The notes under the pieces are model-generated. The model did not search any database. It saw only the letters and a list, made by a program, of their open reading frames with translations, and was not told the DNA's origin. Positions 1-11,097 of a stretch of 64,000 nt of DNA are shown here, piece after piece (the stretch's first letter is position 1; each line of letters starts with the position of its first letter). The DNA lies in NCBI GenBank assembly GCA_002803225.1, contig NXFV01000459.1:1-64000 (forward strand), read 5' to 3'. A program made the translations under genes and the position numbers. This stretch comes from Gamarada debralockiae. Taxonomy: Eukaryota; Ascomycota; Leotiomycetes; Helotiales; Hyphodiscaceae.

Positions 1-1210
1 TAGCAGTTATGAGCCCGGAGATGCATTACTCCGGCTTACGCCCTCTTCCGCTGCGTCAGGTGACGCTCGATTCCCGTGCTCAGCGATGCTAAATAAGCAT
101 GGTAAAAGCCTTGTCGTTCTCGATAGCGGTTCAGTGCTCAAGGGTAATACGACCCATTGCCTGACACGTGACACCCACGTGGCATGATACATATACTGTA
201 ATAGTTATATAATTCCACACGTGGTTGACTATCGATCGTCATGACATTCCTCTGGAGCCCAGTCCTCGGTTCTGATACTTTTCCAACGTAGGCAGGAGCT
301 GTGCACACTATGATGGTACATGAAACTTTTAAGGAACCCGCAACTACATAATCAAAAAAATATATACATATATGCAAATAGCTCCTAACCTTGGAATTTT
401 GAACATTCATGATTGCTGGAAAAGGCAATTCAGCTAATTTCAGAAAGGGGGATTCGAGGAAAACCAAATTGTCCCTTACATCTCTGAACAATCTTTGATG
501 TCATCTTAGTGTCTTTCAGCTGTGAGGCCTCATAGAGTTACCTAGATTTCGAAGCCCCGCTCAGTCGTAATACTAAAAGTGAGGGAAAGGGCAATTCGGT
601 TATTAGAAAAGGGGATTCGGAGACAATGCCGGTCGATTTTCACAAAACTTCTCAATCATACCATGAATGCCGCGTACGTCTGAGAACAAAGCCGGCCCTA
701 GGGGTCCAATTCAAGAGACAGGCCCAGAATTTCTGGAATTTCAAACACTCATGTCTCCAATAGTGAAAAGGTCTCGGTTTGGGAGGGGCTGGAATACGGT
801 ACTGGTCAATTCCACCCATCCTCGCCATAGTCAAACTTGGGAGTTTCTGGCTAAAATGCTATGGTGCTCAAAAGCGTGCAATTTAAGTCTCGACTTCTTA
901 CTGCTCATTCTTTTCCCTGTTCAACTTGGCCACTGCTGAATTGTGAATCGCGAATCCCTTGGCCCATAATATCAGCTACAATCGTTCGGATAATTGCAAA
1001 ACGCTCTAAGCCCCATAACTCGTTCTTCACTCCAGGGCAGTATTCATCAAGGGTAAGTCTGCCAAGTCGGTGCCTGACCCTTCTGGTCCTTATTCTCCTG
1101 GAAAGGAAATCCAGGTATCATAAACTTCGTGCGCATTGGATCTAGATTCGCAGTTGCCCTTGGGTGTTTTCAGAGGGAACTAGTGCTGCGATTTTATGCA
1201 GCACAGAAGA
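1..1210. other. Intergenic, no gene recognised
   Basis: Short open frames occur on both strands but none has a recognisable motif, a credible splice structure or a coding-like composition. The only structure seen is an imperfect direct repeat of about 40 bp (near 420-460 and 587-626). The right end is the 3' flank of the minus-strand C6 transcription factor gene. Confidence 0.5.
420..626. repeat. Imperfect direct repeat, two copies of about 40 bp
   Basis: Copy one (about 421-460) and copy two (about 587-626) share the order AAGG(G)CAATTC, then a TTA/TTTCAG spacer, then GAAA(A/G)GGGGATTCG. The copies lie about 165 bp apart and differ by several substitutions and a small indel. There are no inverted ends or coding potential, so this is more likely an old local duplication than an intact element. 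Confidence 0.4.
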
Positions 1211-3346
1211 TCATTGAAAGTGTGACGGGAACGATAGATCCAGATTTCCTCCGAAACATGCATCGATGGTGTTAAGATCAAATGTGGGATCGAACATGCC
1301 AAACAGATCCATGTCCGATATTGAATCGAACAGCGAAGGGTCGAAATCTGGCATTGGTTCGGGCAACCCTTGGGGTTGATTGGCCGAAGTCGGATCAGAG
1401 TCCCCAAGAGCTTGCTCTATGTCAGTGTTTTGCATGACAGCACTAAAGGTTTGAAATGAACGTACCGTCGACAACATTTGGGTGTGATGACATGCCAGCA
1501 CTCCTTTCCCCATTGCCAGCGTCTGGATGCGACCTCCTCTGCTCAGAGACAGCCACGATCGAATAAACTCTATCCATTTCCTTCAGAGTTGACTTTCCCA
1601 TCTCCGCCATCGTCGATGCAGACCAGAATATCTCTCCAAGCTCAGACAATATATCACAATTGCTCTGAAACTGGGCACGAGCACGTGCACGGCTCATGGG
1701 TAGCTTGTTGTATCGCATTTCGCGATAAGCAACGCTCAAAGACAAAGAGAACGCGTACGGTACGAAAGGGAATAGAATCAACTGGTCCCGAACCTCGCGG
1801 ACTGTGGTAGAGCTGACACGGGCACTGGCAAGACTTTGCCGGAGGTAAGAAATTGAAGATCGTTGGGGACCATTGAGTGATTCCCAGGTCTTGGAGCGGT
1901 ATGACAACATAGCGATGGCGTGGTAGAGTGTCTCAATGGTTGCTAGGCGATAGTCAGCTTCCTTCGTTGCCTATCTCTCTAGCATGTTCCTCACTTACCA
2001 AGGAATTGCGTTGGGATCTGTGAGTCGGTGCATCTTGCCACGAGCTCTTCAAACGACGGGAATTCGATATCAACCCTCGACTTATCTCGATCGTAGGACC
2101 ATCGATACAGTGCAATGACTTTATCAAGAAGGAGAATCACCTCCAGAAGCAGGCGGAAACTGGGATGTTGCTGACCAAAACACTGCTCCAAATCCTGAGA
2201 AATATCTCGTTCATGCATCATAACTGGCCGTCCATGAAACGCTGCGTTCATCCGGTCGAGTGCCCATATGCAGCAAAACAGAGTTATTCCATATGGCTCG
2301 ATACTCTGATGAGCGCCTCGTACGTGTAAGCCAAGAGATATGAGATGCTGCATAGACCGGCCTAAAAATTGTGATGCCACATCTGCGCCGTCCTGTCCAT
2401 CAGCGAAGTGAGCCATCAATCCAAAGGCTTGGATTCGAACAATCTTATCATTGACTAACCCCAACTCCAGGATTAGCCTCATGGCTGCCGAGAGTCTGTT
2501 TCCAAAGTCTCGGTAAGTTAAGGGTAAGTCTGATCCAGGCAAGATGAGATGCTGATTCGAGATGAACAACTTCGATGCAGCAAGGCAGATTCCTTGTTGT
2601 AAGAGGATCCGACGAGGGTCAGTTGTTGGTATAGTTTGAAATCCATTCTGGTCGATCAACGGAATGATGGGATGCAATTTCTCAAAGTACAGATTGGAAA
2701 GAGCGATTGTGTTTGGTGGTGGTGGCAACGTTGATAAGGTCTCCTCTTCCAAAACAGGAATGAGAACCTTCGGGAGCAGAGAGGTAGATCCATAAAAGAG
2801 ACTCGACTGTGACAGAGTAGGCGATTCGGACGTAGGATGCAGAGCTTTGCCATTCAAAGCTTTGGCAAGCCATACTCCGACGCCGTCGTTCGAAGAAGCA
2901 CCTCGTGTAGCACCAGGAGTGGTCGCAGCTAGAAATATGCCCTCTGGGTTCAGATCTCCGATGAAACGTGAGTTTAGGAACGGCGATTTCGGATCAGGGT
3001 CAGAGTCTCCATTGAACTCATGTGTCTCTCTCGTTGATGTGCTCGGCGGTGCGCGATCACTAGCCGTCGGTGGCCCTGCAGCCCAAGCAGCCGGGCTCTG
3101 GTGAAGCCCACTAACCTCGGGCGTTGAATGCCAATTAGTTGGGGTTTCATGAGGGCCATCAGTCGGAGAAGATGGTAGAATTAGAGAAGAATCCCCATTC
3201 GAAGTCTCCCGCCCAACATTGTCTGTTGATATCGGATCGTTGTGATGGCAACGCTTTTTCCTTTTCCGGCATATTTCACAAGCTCGCTGAGACTGTTTCC
3301 TTTTCCCAGTAGGGTTGTTGGCATCGTTGTTTACAAATTTGAACAT
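1211..3346 (-). CDS. Fungal C6 zinc-cluster transcription factor with PF04082-type domain (CTF1-beta-like)
   Basis: Probable nuclear transcriptional regulator. Three exons are inferred: 3346-1999, 1942-1466 and 1416-1211, giving about 676 residues. Intron 1 has a GTAAGT donor and CTGAC...CTAG acceptor; intron 2 has GTACGT and CTGACATAG. Near residue 20 lies a basic, Cys-rich start (ACEICRKRKKRC), the first half of a Zn2Cys6 cluster. The usual second CxxC half is not visible downstream. An Arg-Phe-Ile-Gly-Asp-Leu-Asn-Pro-Glu-Gly motif follows, then a region resembling the fungal-specific transcription factor domain (about residues 200-450), and an acidic, Phe/Asp-rich C-terminus that could activate transcription. 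The motif layout recalls cutinase transcription factor 1 beta-type regulators. The target pathway cannot be told from sequence. The missing half-cluster is either a family trait or a defect. Confidence 0.82.
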
Positions 3347-4225
3347 TGTACTTGTTGATGTTCTGGTGACGTAAGAAGAGCTCCCGGCACACAGAAAACG
3401 TTAGTCGTATGCCGTGACCTAGTCATGGAACTCGAGGATATCGCTCACGGCCATCCAAGGCATCCAACTTAATCGTTAAGAGGACGAGAACAATTGATAA
3501 CTCATTCTCCTATTGAAGTCATTTGGCGCATCTGATGTAGTGCCCTCGCTGACTGTTTGCTGTTCGTCTGGCCCAAAACCTTCGCCATGCAGAGCTTGGA
3601 GTCGTGGATATGATGTCTAATATATGAGGGCATTCACAGATGCTTTAAGGGACCAAAGTAGAAGGACTCTGGCCGGTGTAGCTGAGTGGCTTCTATTTGG
3701 GACGGAGTGAGGTCTTTGAAGTGGAGAACCGGGAAACTTCATTCGCTTTCGTGCGGGACAGTCGATAAACACACACCGTAAGTCTTGATCGACAAAGCTT
3801 CAACACTGAAACCCCGTCATCTTGGCGGCTAAAGACGCCCCCAATCTCTGGCTTCAATCTTAATTCGGCACTCTCAGCTACCCCCGTTTCGATGCTCCAC
3901 GCGTCTTCTGATTTTGCCAGCGCAGATCCACACTATTTTACAGTTCGCTGAGATATTCTGGATGAGGGTTTTGCTACGAATATCACAACTGGTTATGGAG
4001 ATACCGTATTAATTGGTTTATAAAACTCCAACCCTACTACAAGACCTCCGTTTATAAGACGCTGGCAACATACCAAAAATACCCCTGCAAACGGGGTCTG
4101 AAGTGGTGAAATATAATGTGCAAGTTATGGTCTTATAAACCAATTAATACGGTACTTGTACAGTACAGGACAGTACGCCGACTTTACAAAACTCTCTCAA
4201 TTCCTCACGTCGTATTTCGAGACCT
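3347..4225. other. Intergenic region with an inverted-repeat element
   Basis: This is the promoter side of the C6 regulator and the 3' side of the DUF1479 gene. No ORF with recognisable features is present. It contains the inverted-repeat structure at 4002-4154. Confidence 0.6.
4002..4154. repeat. Perfect 22-bp terminal inverted repeats around a 109-bp core (MITE-like)
   Basis: The left arm 4002-4023 begins TACCGTATTAATTGG and ends TTTATAA. The right arm 4133-4154 is its exact reverse complement, ending AATTAATACGGTA. The core is AT-rich and non-coding. Symmetry does not extend outside the arms. Size, perfect arms and TA ends fit a non-autonomous Tc1/mariner-pogo type element, with TA as possible target duplication, but no second full copy was found in this window. 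A transcribed hairpin is an alternative reading. The structure itself is certain; the classification is inference. Confidence 0.65.
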
Positions 4226-5893
4226 TCAATTGAACCCCAAAAGCTCATTAGCCTTCTGCACTGCTCTCCTTGCGCCAATTGTTTTCTCCCAATCCATAGT
4301 ACTCAATCTCTCCAGGCCCATCCCCTTCAATCCCTCATTCTGCATATTCGTTGACAAGTAATGAACAGTCGGTCGGCCAAAGTGCTCAGATTCTCCCTTG
4401 CCGCCTGGGAAGTCCGGTCCCGGATATCCTCCCAAGAATGTATCCCGTTGTCGAGCTAGGTATTCGGCGTTGGCCTCGGTGGTTGGGCAGACTGGGATGT
4501 ACATCACGCTCGAGTCTGATTTGCCCATGTGTACTTTGTCGACTGCGTGGATGGCTTTAAATGGGAGTGAAGTCAGTAGGAGTTCAATGATGAACCTTAG
4601 TAAGTGGAGGGAAGGCTTACTATCGCAATGCCAAACAACGTAATCACCCGGGTTGATCATTGGTAGTTGTACCATAGTCCTCTTCAAGTCCAGATGAGGA
4701 TGCAGAATTTGATTCAGCTCTTGAGAATGGTCAGGATTCGCGCCATGGAGATCGCTCGTCACCTCATCCCGCGCTTTCAATATCCAATTATCAGCCTGCA
4801 AGAAGTCCTCTGTGTACTGGCCAGCAACCAAACCACTTGGCTGCTTGATCGGCTCAAAGAATGGTCTCAGTAAAAAGTATGCTGTCGAAAGCTGAACCAG
4901 GGGATTGACCATGAGTGTCCCTTCATTCGGGCCGGTATTCGACATACCAAGCCAGCCCTGGAACATGCGGAACATCGTGCAAGCCCCAGCACCCTCGTAC
5001 AGATCACTGACAACGGGGACTCGAGAGGACGCTTCCCAAGGATCGTATTCCTCCCACTCGCCCTTCCAGATCTTGTCGTATACGCCACCGAGCCCGTAGC
5101 TGTTTGGTTCCTAGCGCTCGACTCCGCCGCTGTCAACATGTGGTCTGAGGGCAAACCCGGCATTACCGGGCTGGCGGATACGGACTCGGTCTGTATAGAC
5201 AAGTGGTTGAGATATTGAGATTAGTGTTTCGGGGTCCTTTGAGTGCCATAGGTTCATCAAGAAGCGTTGTGAGGCGATGAGATTCGGGTGCGCTCGCGCG
5301 CGGACTTGAGGTGGTGACCAGTAAAGTTCGAAGACTTGAGGGTCATGGCTAGGGAATGCTGGAAGTAAGGTATGTCAGCACATATTTCATCCTCGTCCAT
5401 CCAAGTATCATTGACAGGGAAGGATACCTTTAGTCCAAGGATTTGCCCTAACATATTCCTCAACTTCAGCCTTATAACCTCTCGCCTCATCCACCGGAAC
5501 CACACCTCTAACGACAGCAACCCCGCGCTTCTTGACTTCTTTTAGAAATTCTGTCGAAGGGTTTTCTATGTCCTTGAAGTCTATCTGAGGCACCACGTCT
5601 GAGCTCTTTTGTGCGACAATCTCATTCTCCTTTGACAGCTTTTCGAGCAATCTTTGCCAGCTAGCAAGGACGCGATCTTCGTTTCCTTGAATCAATTGCC
5701 GTTTTACTTCCGCGAATCGAGATGGGAGTTTGGCTGGCGCCGCTCCTGAAAGAGAGATGAATACCGACGAGATGTCGCCCTCCTTTTTGGCTGCTTTGGC
5801 TTGAGTGGCAAGGTTTCGAACGAAGCTCGGTATTTTGAGCAGCTGCCTGGCGGTGGCAGTTTGAAGGACAGGTTTTATAGTAGCCATCACCAA
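4226..5893 (-). pseudogene. DUF1479 (YbiU/Gig2-like, 2OG-Fe(II) oxygenase-like) gene with an in-frame TAG
   Basis: Exons 5893-5428, 5358-4621 and 4554-4226 join with standard introns (GTATCC...TTCCAG and GTAAGC...TTAAAG) into 511 codons typical of the DUF1479 family. The N-terminus is Arg/Ala-rich and mitochondrial-presequence-like (ATARQLLKIPSFVRNLATQ). Conserved stretches include KRGVAVVRGVVP, a metal-site-like HVDSGG segment, YDPWEASSR, MFRMFQGWL and GDYVVWHCD followed by HAVDKVH. The frame stays clean on both sides of codon 238, which is TAG (5113-5111) in the context V-E-R-stop-E-P-N, where a Trp codon (TGG) would fit. No intron model removes only this codon without deleting the HVD region. 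Either the gene is freshly inactivated or there is a single-base assembly error. Family enzymes are thought to be oxygenase-like; the substrate is unknown. Confidence 0.8.
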
Positions 5894-6320
5894 AAAAAAA
5901 ATTATTTTCGAGCTCGCGTTGAAGATGACAGAGACTGGCGAAGCACAACGGTGACTAGGGAAGAAAACCCTCGAAGTTAAGTGGACTTATTAACCTTTTC
6001 ATGGTGGCAAGCATTGAATGGACCACCGGAATCTAAGATCAGAGTGATATTGAAATATGGTCCCGAATGGGATGCACAAGCCCTTGTGAGAGGAAGGCAG
6101 AAGCTCCTCTTCAGGTTGTTCCTCTTTCTTCTCTGCGGAGTTTCCTAAAGAAGGAAGTCCGACGCCCCTCTTTTTTTCGGAAAGGGGCATAAAATTTCCC
6201 CGCCGACCGACTGGTGTCTATATTTGCATAGAAAAGAGAGACAAACACTCTCACCTTCAGCCTAACTCTGGCACATACTTTTTGTTCGATTTGCTTCCCC
6301 AGTCACCAACTATATCAACT
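5894..6320. promoter_or_regulatory. Divergent promoter region between DUF1479 and HAD phosphatase genes
   Basis: These 427 bp separate two divergently transcribed genes. A poly-A run lies just upstream of the DUF1479 start, and pyrimidine-rich sequence (CACTCTCACC, CTTCCCC) precedes the ATG at 6321, as is common at fungal start sites. No specific operator is recognised. A minus-strand open frame at 5999-6190 has no support. Confidence 0.4.
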
Positions 6321-7227
6321 ATGGCAGTCCTCACAGCACCTCCGCTCTCCGGCCGCTTGAGGCCGCTCACCCCGACTCCAGCCACGCCCGTTTCGAACGA
6401 TGTTCCCAAAGATGACTTCTCAGGACCAAAAATCACTCGGAATTACTCCGCCATACTCTTCGACATGGACGGAACAATAATCGACTCCACAAATGCAATT
6501 ATCAAATATTGGGAAAGGTCTGCCTCCGAATTCTCTCCCCAATCTTACCATACAGATCAGTAGCTGACCAGAAAACCCAGAATAGGCAAAGAATATGGCA
6601 TAGACCCCAAGGCCATCTTGGCCACTTCGCACGGTAGACGCTCAATAGATGTCCTTCAGAAGATCGATCCTGCACGAGCGACTTGGGACTGTAAGCTCTC
6701 CAAAGCTCAGCTTTGATTTCAACGTCTGATGTAATGTAGATATCCGCCAAATAGAAGGCGAGATCCCCACTCTATTCGGAGACGACGCAGTGGAAATCAA
6801 AGGTGCTCGAGCCTTGCTCTCAAAGCTTGAAGATGCAAAGGTGCCTTGGGCTATTGTGACATCCGGTACGCGGCCACTGGTACAGGGATGGCTAAAGATT
6901 CTACGCCTTGCGGAGCCGCGATGTTTAGTGACTGCCGAAGATGTAGAAAAGGGAAAACCAGACCCAGCTTGCTATCTTCTAGGCAAGGAGAGGCTTGGAA
7001 TTCAAGCCAAGCCTTTGGTTGTGGAAGATGCGCCAGCTGGGATCAGAGCCGGGAAGGCTGCGGGGTTTGAGGTTTTGGCGTTGGCTACAACACATGAGAT
7101 GGACGAGTTGGTTGATGCGGGAGCAGATTGGATTGTACGGGACCTTGATTCGGTGTGTTTGGAGACAGGTGAAGAGGGACTTGATTCAGTGAAAGTTTCA
7201 TTCCGTAATACTTTACGGTTGAAATAG
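6321..7227 (+). CDS. HAD-superfamily phosphatase, GPP1/DOG1-like
   Basis: Cytosolic small-molecule phosphatase of about 264 residues. Exons 6321-6517, 6581-6690 and 6740-7227; the first donor is GTCTGC, weaker than usual, with a GCTGAC branch site and CCCAG acceptor. HAD motif I is LFDMDGTIID (about residues 47-56), motif II is VTSG, the motif III lysine is in EKGKPDP, and motif IV is VVEDAPAGI. The order and spacing match glycerol-3-phosphatase/2-deoxyglucose-6-phosphatase proteins (Gpp1, Dog1), which hydrolyse sugar or polyol phosphates in osmotic or sugar-phosphate metabolism. The exact substrate cannot be assigned. The start at 6321 is the first ATG giving the Pro/Thr-rich leader before the catalytic motif; an in-frame ATG at 6282 is less likely because it extends into the pyrimidine-rich leader. 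Confidence 0.85.
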
Positions 7228-7548
7228 AATGGAATAGATGTCGCTTTTCAGGAAGTAGATGAATAAAGAAATATGTTCCCGAAAAATATTGATTGCATGT
7301 GAAGGATTGGAAGTCGATATCCATGGGTTTCAAAGGCAGTGCACTTGCAGAAGGTTCTGGGTTTGGAGGAGATACCCATGGAGGCCTTTGAATCGCTGCA
7401 AATGGAGACACCAGCCTAATTGTTCAATTTCTTTGAACTTCCATGCAAGATATGCCACCTTATAGTACAATTTCCATACAGCAATACCCTCTAAATCCCA
7501 GTCATTGACTTCCGCAAACTAGCGAGATGCTCCAGCACCACAGAATGC
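7228..7548. other. Intergenic between convergent genes
   Basis: Convergent 3' ends of the HAD phosphatase and the RTC4-domain gene. No coding or repeat structure is recognised; it probably holds both 3' UTRs. Confidence 0.5.
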
Positions 7549-9359
7549 TCAATTCTCATCGTCATCATCATCTTCGCTGTTCTCGACCCTCTCTACAACC
7601 ACATCTCTGAGCTCCTCATGTACAAGTTCTCCAATTTTGGAACTCTCCGTCAAAACATCTCTCGCTTCCACGTCATCGATAGACATATCTCCCATAATCA
7701 ACTGTACAGCTACTTCTGGAACAATGACGGATTGCACGAATGCGGTGGTCCCTCTCTTGCTGATCAGCTTGTCCTTCACAGATCTCTTTGAAAGCAACCC
7801 CGAGAATTCACGTATAACATGCTCTGAGATGGTGTTCAGACCTCGAGACCCATAATACCCAGGCGTAAGGTTGGCATCCATCTTCCGCAAACTACGCCCC
7901 TTTCCAGCCGCCACCATCTCCTCGAAGGTTTTCCGGTAATGGCAGTCGGCACCGTTCAGTAGGTTCTTGATGAAATCATGATGCTCCGAGATTCGTGAAT
8001 CAAGTTTCTCCCAGTCGATTTCGGGATAACCCTTCGAGCTCCATTTCTTCTCAGCAGTGTGCTTTCGGTGGGATCTACAGAATCTTTCTTGCTGCCGTGT
8101 ATTCATGGTCCCCCATTTCTTGAGCTCGGCAGCATCGCAAGGTTGGTTACACATCGGACAACGGGCCTCTAATGTCATAGACGTGTCAAAATCGTCGTCA
8201 AATAGACCCCCCGAATCGGTGCCGAGCTCCTCACCATCCAGCCCGATAATGCCCTGGACTCTAGCAGCTAGATCTCTGCCTAGGTCATAATTATTGAGCT
8301 CCAGCAATTTCCTGGGGTCTCGTTTGGAAGGAATGGCGTTTGCAGGCCTTTGGAAGAACTTTTTCATTGATGGTGGCGTCGGGGTAGGAGTATCTTCGCG
8401 CTTGCCAGGATCCGTAAATGATTCAACACCCTTGTTATCCGAGATGGAAGGGCTTTCCGCCTGGCTGGGTATCTTGAAACCTTTATCGACTCCTGGAATC
8501 GACATAGGAGAGTTCTCAAGCTCTGGTGGCGCCGTAAATTTTTCTGTTGCTGTGTTCGATTTCGCTGGGCTCTCCTCAATCTCGTCTGGCTTCCAGAACG
8601 CTGGCTCCGCTGGGGAGTCTTGGGTATTTTGGGAGTTTATGGGGCTGTCTAGGATATCTGGGATCTGAAAGCCCTGACATGAGGCTGCCAGTATGTTAGA
8701 CCGAGAGATCCAAGCAAGATGCATGGGAACGAACCTTGAGGGGAACCAGCAGTCTTCTTGGATGATGGAGCTGGCTGGCTCGATGCAAAACGAGACTGAC
8801 TAGACTTCACATATGTGTTTGTCGCCCTGTTCTTCTTAACAACTCTCCCAAATGGATCTACCATACTACTTCCTAGCTTCCACACATCCTCCTGGCTCGC
8901 CTGGCTCTTCCTCTTGGTAGTGCTTGAGCCGCTGCTTGAGCTTGGCGAAGCACCTGCTTTTTCAGTGCGAGATTGGCGTAGAGCCTTCCCATTGACCGTT
9001 GCCCTCTTGGTTCTATTCCCTCCTGCAGCTATTCCGCCACTCTTAACATCTGGTGTAAGTGGTTTTGGTCGCTTTCCGAAATTTGTAGGCTTGATGTCTG
9101 CCGCGTTGTCGTCTTCCGAAGAGCTTTCAGGTGGAGCATCTATATTTTCTTTGGCAGAGTCATTGGCCTTGCCCTTTAAGGGTGCTTTCTTGGAGGGAGC
9201 TGATCGGCCGTAGGTAGTTTTCGCAGGCATCTCGTTGCGGCTGCTCTTAGAAGAGATGGGGCGATTGATAGTCTGGAGAAGACGAGTGCCTTTGTATCCG
9301 GTGGCTGTGAGTCCTGCGCGCCTTCCTGGCTTATATCCTTTCAGATCGTACAGGTTCAT
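7549..9359 (-). CDS. RTC4-domain protein (restriction of telomere capping 4-like)
   Basis: Two exons, 9359-8735 and 8684-7549, joined by a GTTCGT...CTGGCAG intron, encode about 586 residues. The first 350 or so are low-complexity, basic and Ser/Pro-rich, with many KPTNFGKRPKP-type and SP sites, suggesting a disordered, phosphorylated nuclear tail. The C-terminal third carries the RTC4 domain: a CPMCNQPCD zinc-knuckle-like start, then RQQERFCRSHRKH, YPEIDW, LTPGYYGSRG and a terminal acidic Asp/Glu run. Yeast Rtc4 was named from a telomere-capping genetic screen; its biochemical role is not established, so no enzymatic function is claimed. The gene is divergent from dynactin p50 across 315 bp. 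Confidence 0.85.
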
Positions 9360-9674
9360 AGGAAAGAGCCGCCCTCAGGTGTGACTTCCTCCTACGGCGC
9401 TCGAATTAAAACCAAACCAGTGACAGGGTTCGGAATTGAGGATAAAGCATCTTCGACTGTTTGCGCTCAACAAAAGAGAAAGTAAGTAAAAGTTTGCGAA
9501 GAAGTTCACAAAGCAATCTAAACCCGTAATCAACAGACGTTAACTTGGGATTTTATGGTGGACGCGTTTTCGCGACGTCTCAATTCGAGGTGGCCCAAGC
9601 TTCGACAAAACTAGGGGACGCGAATAGGTCCCAATTGCAGGACTGCGTCTTGTATTGAACCTCTAAACTCCAAC
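9360..9674. promoter_or_regulatory. Divergent promoter region between RTC4-domain and dynactin p50 genes
   Basis: The 315-bp interval between two divergent start codons must contain both promoters. No TATA box or named operator stands out. An ACGCGTT/GACGCGAATAGG-type CG-rich stretch (9560-9630) is notable, and ACGCGT matches the MCB/MBF half-site class; a cell-cycle role is only a guess. Confidence 0.35.
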
Positions 9675-11097
9675 ATGGCGCTGAACAGGAAATATGCGGC
9701 ATTGCCAGATCTGGTATGTAATACCCCGGAGAAAACAAATGAAACCGTCAGCTCACCTCGGTCCCAAGGATTCTGCGCCAGATATCTACGAAACCCCTGA
9801 GTTGACAGATGACAATTCCACAGCTCCAGTAAGCTCTCAATAACCCTCTGCGTCCAAATCGCTCGAATTTCAACTGATTAGAACTCAGAGAGGAAGAGGA
9901 AACTCGCAATCAACCACTTCCTCCTATAAAGATTTCGACGACGAAGACGATGACACACCAGGCATATCCCGTTCGCGACTCCACCCAAACGAAGCACGAT
10001 CCCATTTTTCCCCTGCACAAATCGATGCTCGAGATGTAGATTTTTCGGACCGAGTCACTGCAAAGCGGAAATCATATAAAGCTTCTACAAGGAGGCAAAG
10101 GACGCGCGAGGATGGTACTGAGGAGTTTGGAGATTTTAGTGATGATGAGGATGGCGAGAGCTTGGAAAGAAAGCTTGCGAGGTTAAAGAGAGAGATTGAG
10201 GAGGTGAAGGAGGAGTATGGGAAGAGGAATGCCGAGAAGAAGGATGTTGTTGGTGCTGATAAAGGGGCGGACGGGCAAGACGTCGCATCCTTGAGCAAGA
10301 TGCTGGATGGAATTACTGCCACTCAGGGAGGGACAGCTACGAGTGCAGGCGCGAAGCTGGCAAAAGATCTGGGAACAGGAATTAAGGCCAATGGACCCCC
10401 ACAGACTTCACAGGGTACTGGGGAATCAGCTACATATACAGTCACATACTCGCCAACCTACCAGCAGAGCCATGCTCTTGCCAAAGCTGCGGATTTCGAT
10501 GGACGACTAGCAATGTTGGAGAAAATGCTGGGATTGAGCTCAACTACAATGCCAAGCACAAATGGAGTGCCGAATGCCATTTTACCTACGCTGGACACAT
10601 TGCAAAGACAGATCTCTGTGCTCTCCGACTCCACACCGTCATCTCTGGATAGTATAAGTCGGCGAGTACGCACCCTGACGCAAGAAGCTGACCGGCTGGA
10701 AGAATCACGGAAGTCAGCAAAAGCAGCTCAAGATGCCCTGAAAGCTGCCGGTGGAGACACTGTGGCAGAAGAAGGCGAGGATTCGGAGCAAGTTGCCAAA
10801 ATCAATGCGTTATATGGAACTCTTTCAACGATTGAGAATCTAGCACCACTTCTGCCTTCACTGCTGGATAGGCTACGGTCTCTAAGAGCGATCCATGCCG
10901 ATGCCGCTACAGCGAGTGAGAGCCTGGAAAGGGTCGAAAAGAGGCAGGTTGATATGGCTGCCGATATTAAGAAATGGAGGGAAGGCTTGGAGAAAGTTGA
11001 AGAAGCTATGAAAGCTAGCGAGACGACTATGGGTGGGAATATGAAAGTTATTGAGGGATGGGTGAAAGAGCTCGAAGAGAAAATGGAGACGCTGTAG
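9675..11097 (+). CDS. Dynactin subunit 2 (p50/dynamitin)
   Basis: Cytoplasmic dynactin shoulder subunit that helps dynein engage cargo and microtubules. Exons 9675-9713, 9769-9828 and 9889-11097 give about 435 residues. The N-terminal MALNRKYAALPDL, continued by SAPDIYETPELTDD, is the conserved dynamitin start that contacts Arp1 and is cut by the first intron. The remainder is highly charged and mostly predicted coiled coil: ERKLARLKREIEEVKEEYG (about residues 110-130) and several heptad-rich blocks to the C-terminus. The third exon begins at the internal AG of GAACTCAG, because the earlier TTAG acceptor would break the frame. Length and organisation match filamentous-fungal dynamitin, so confidence is high. 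Confidence 0.92.
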
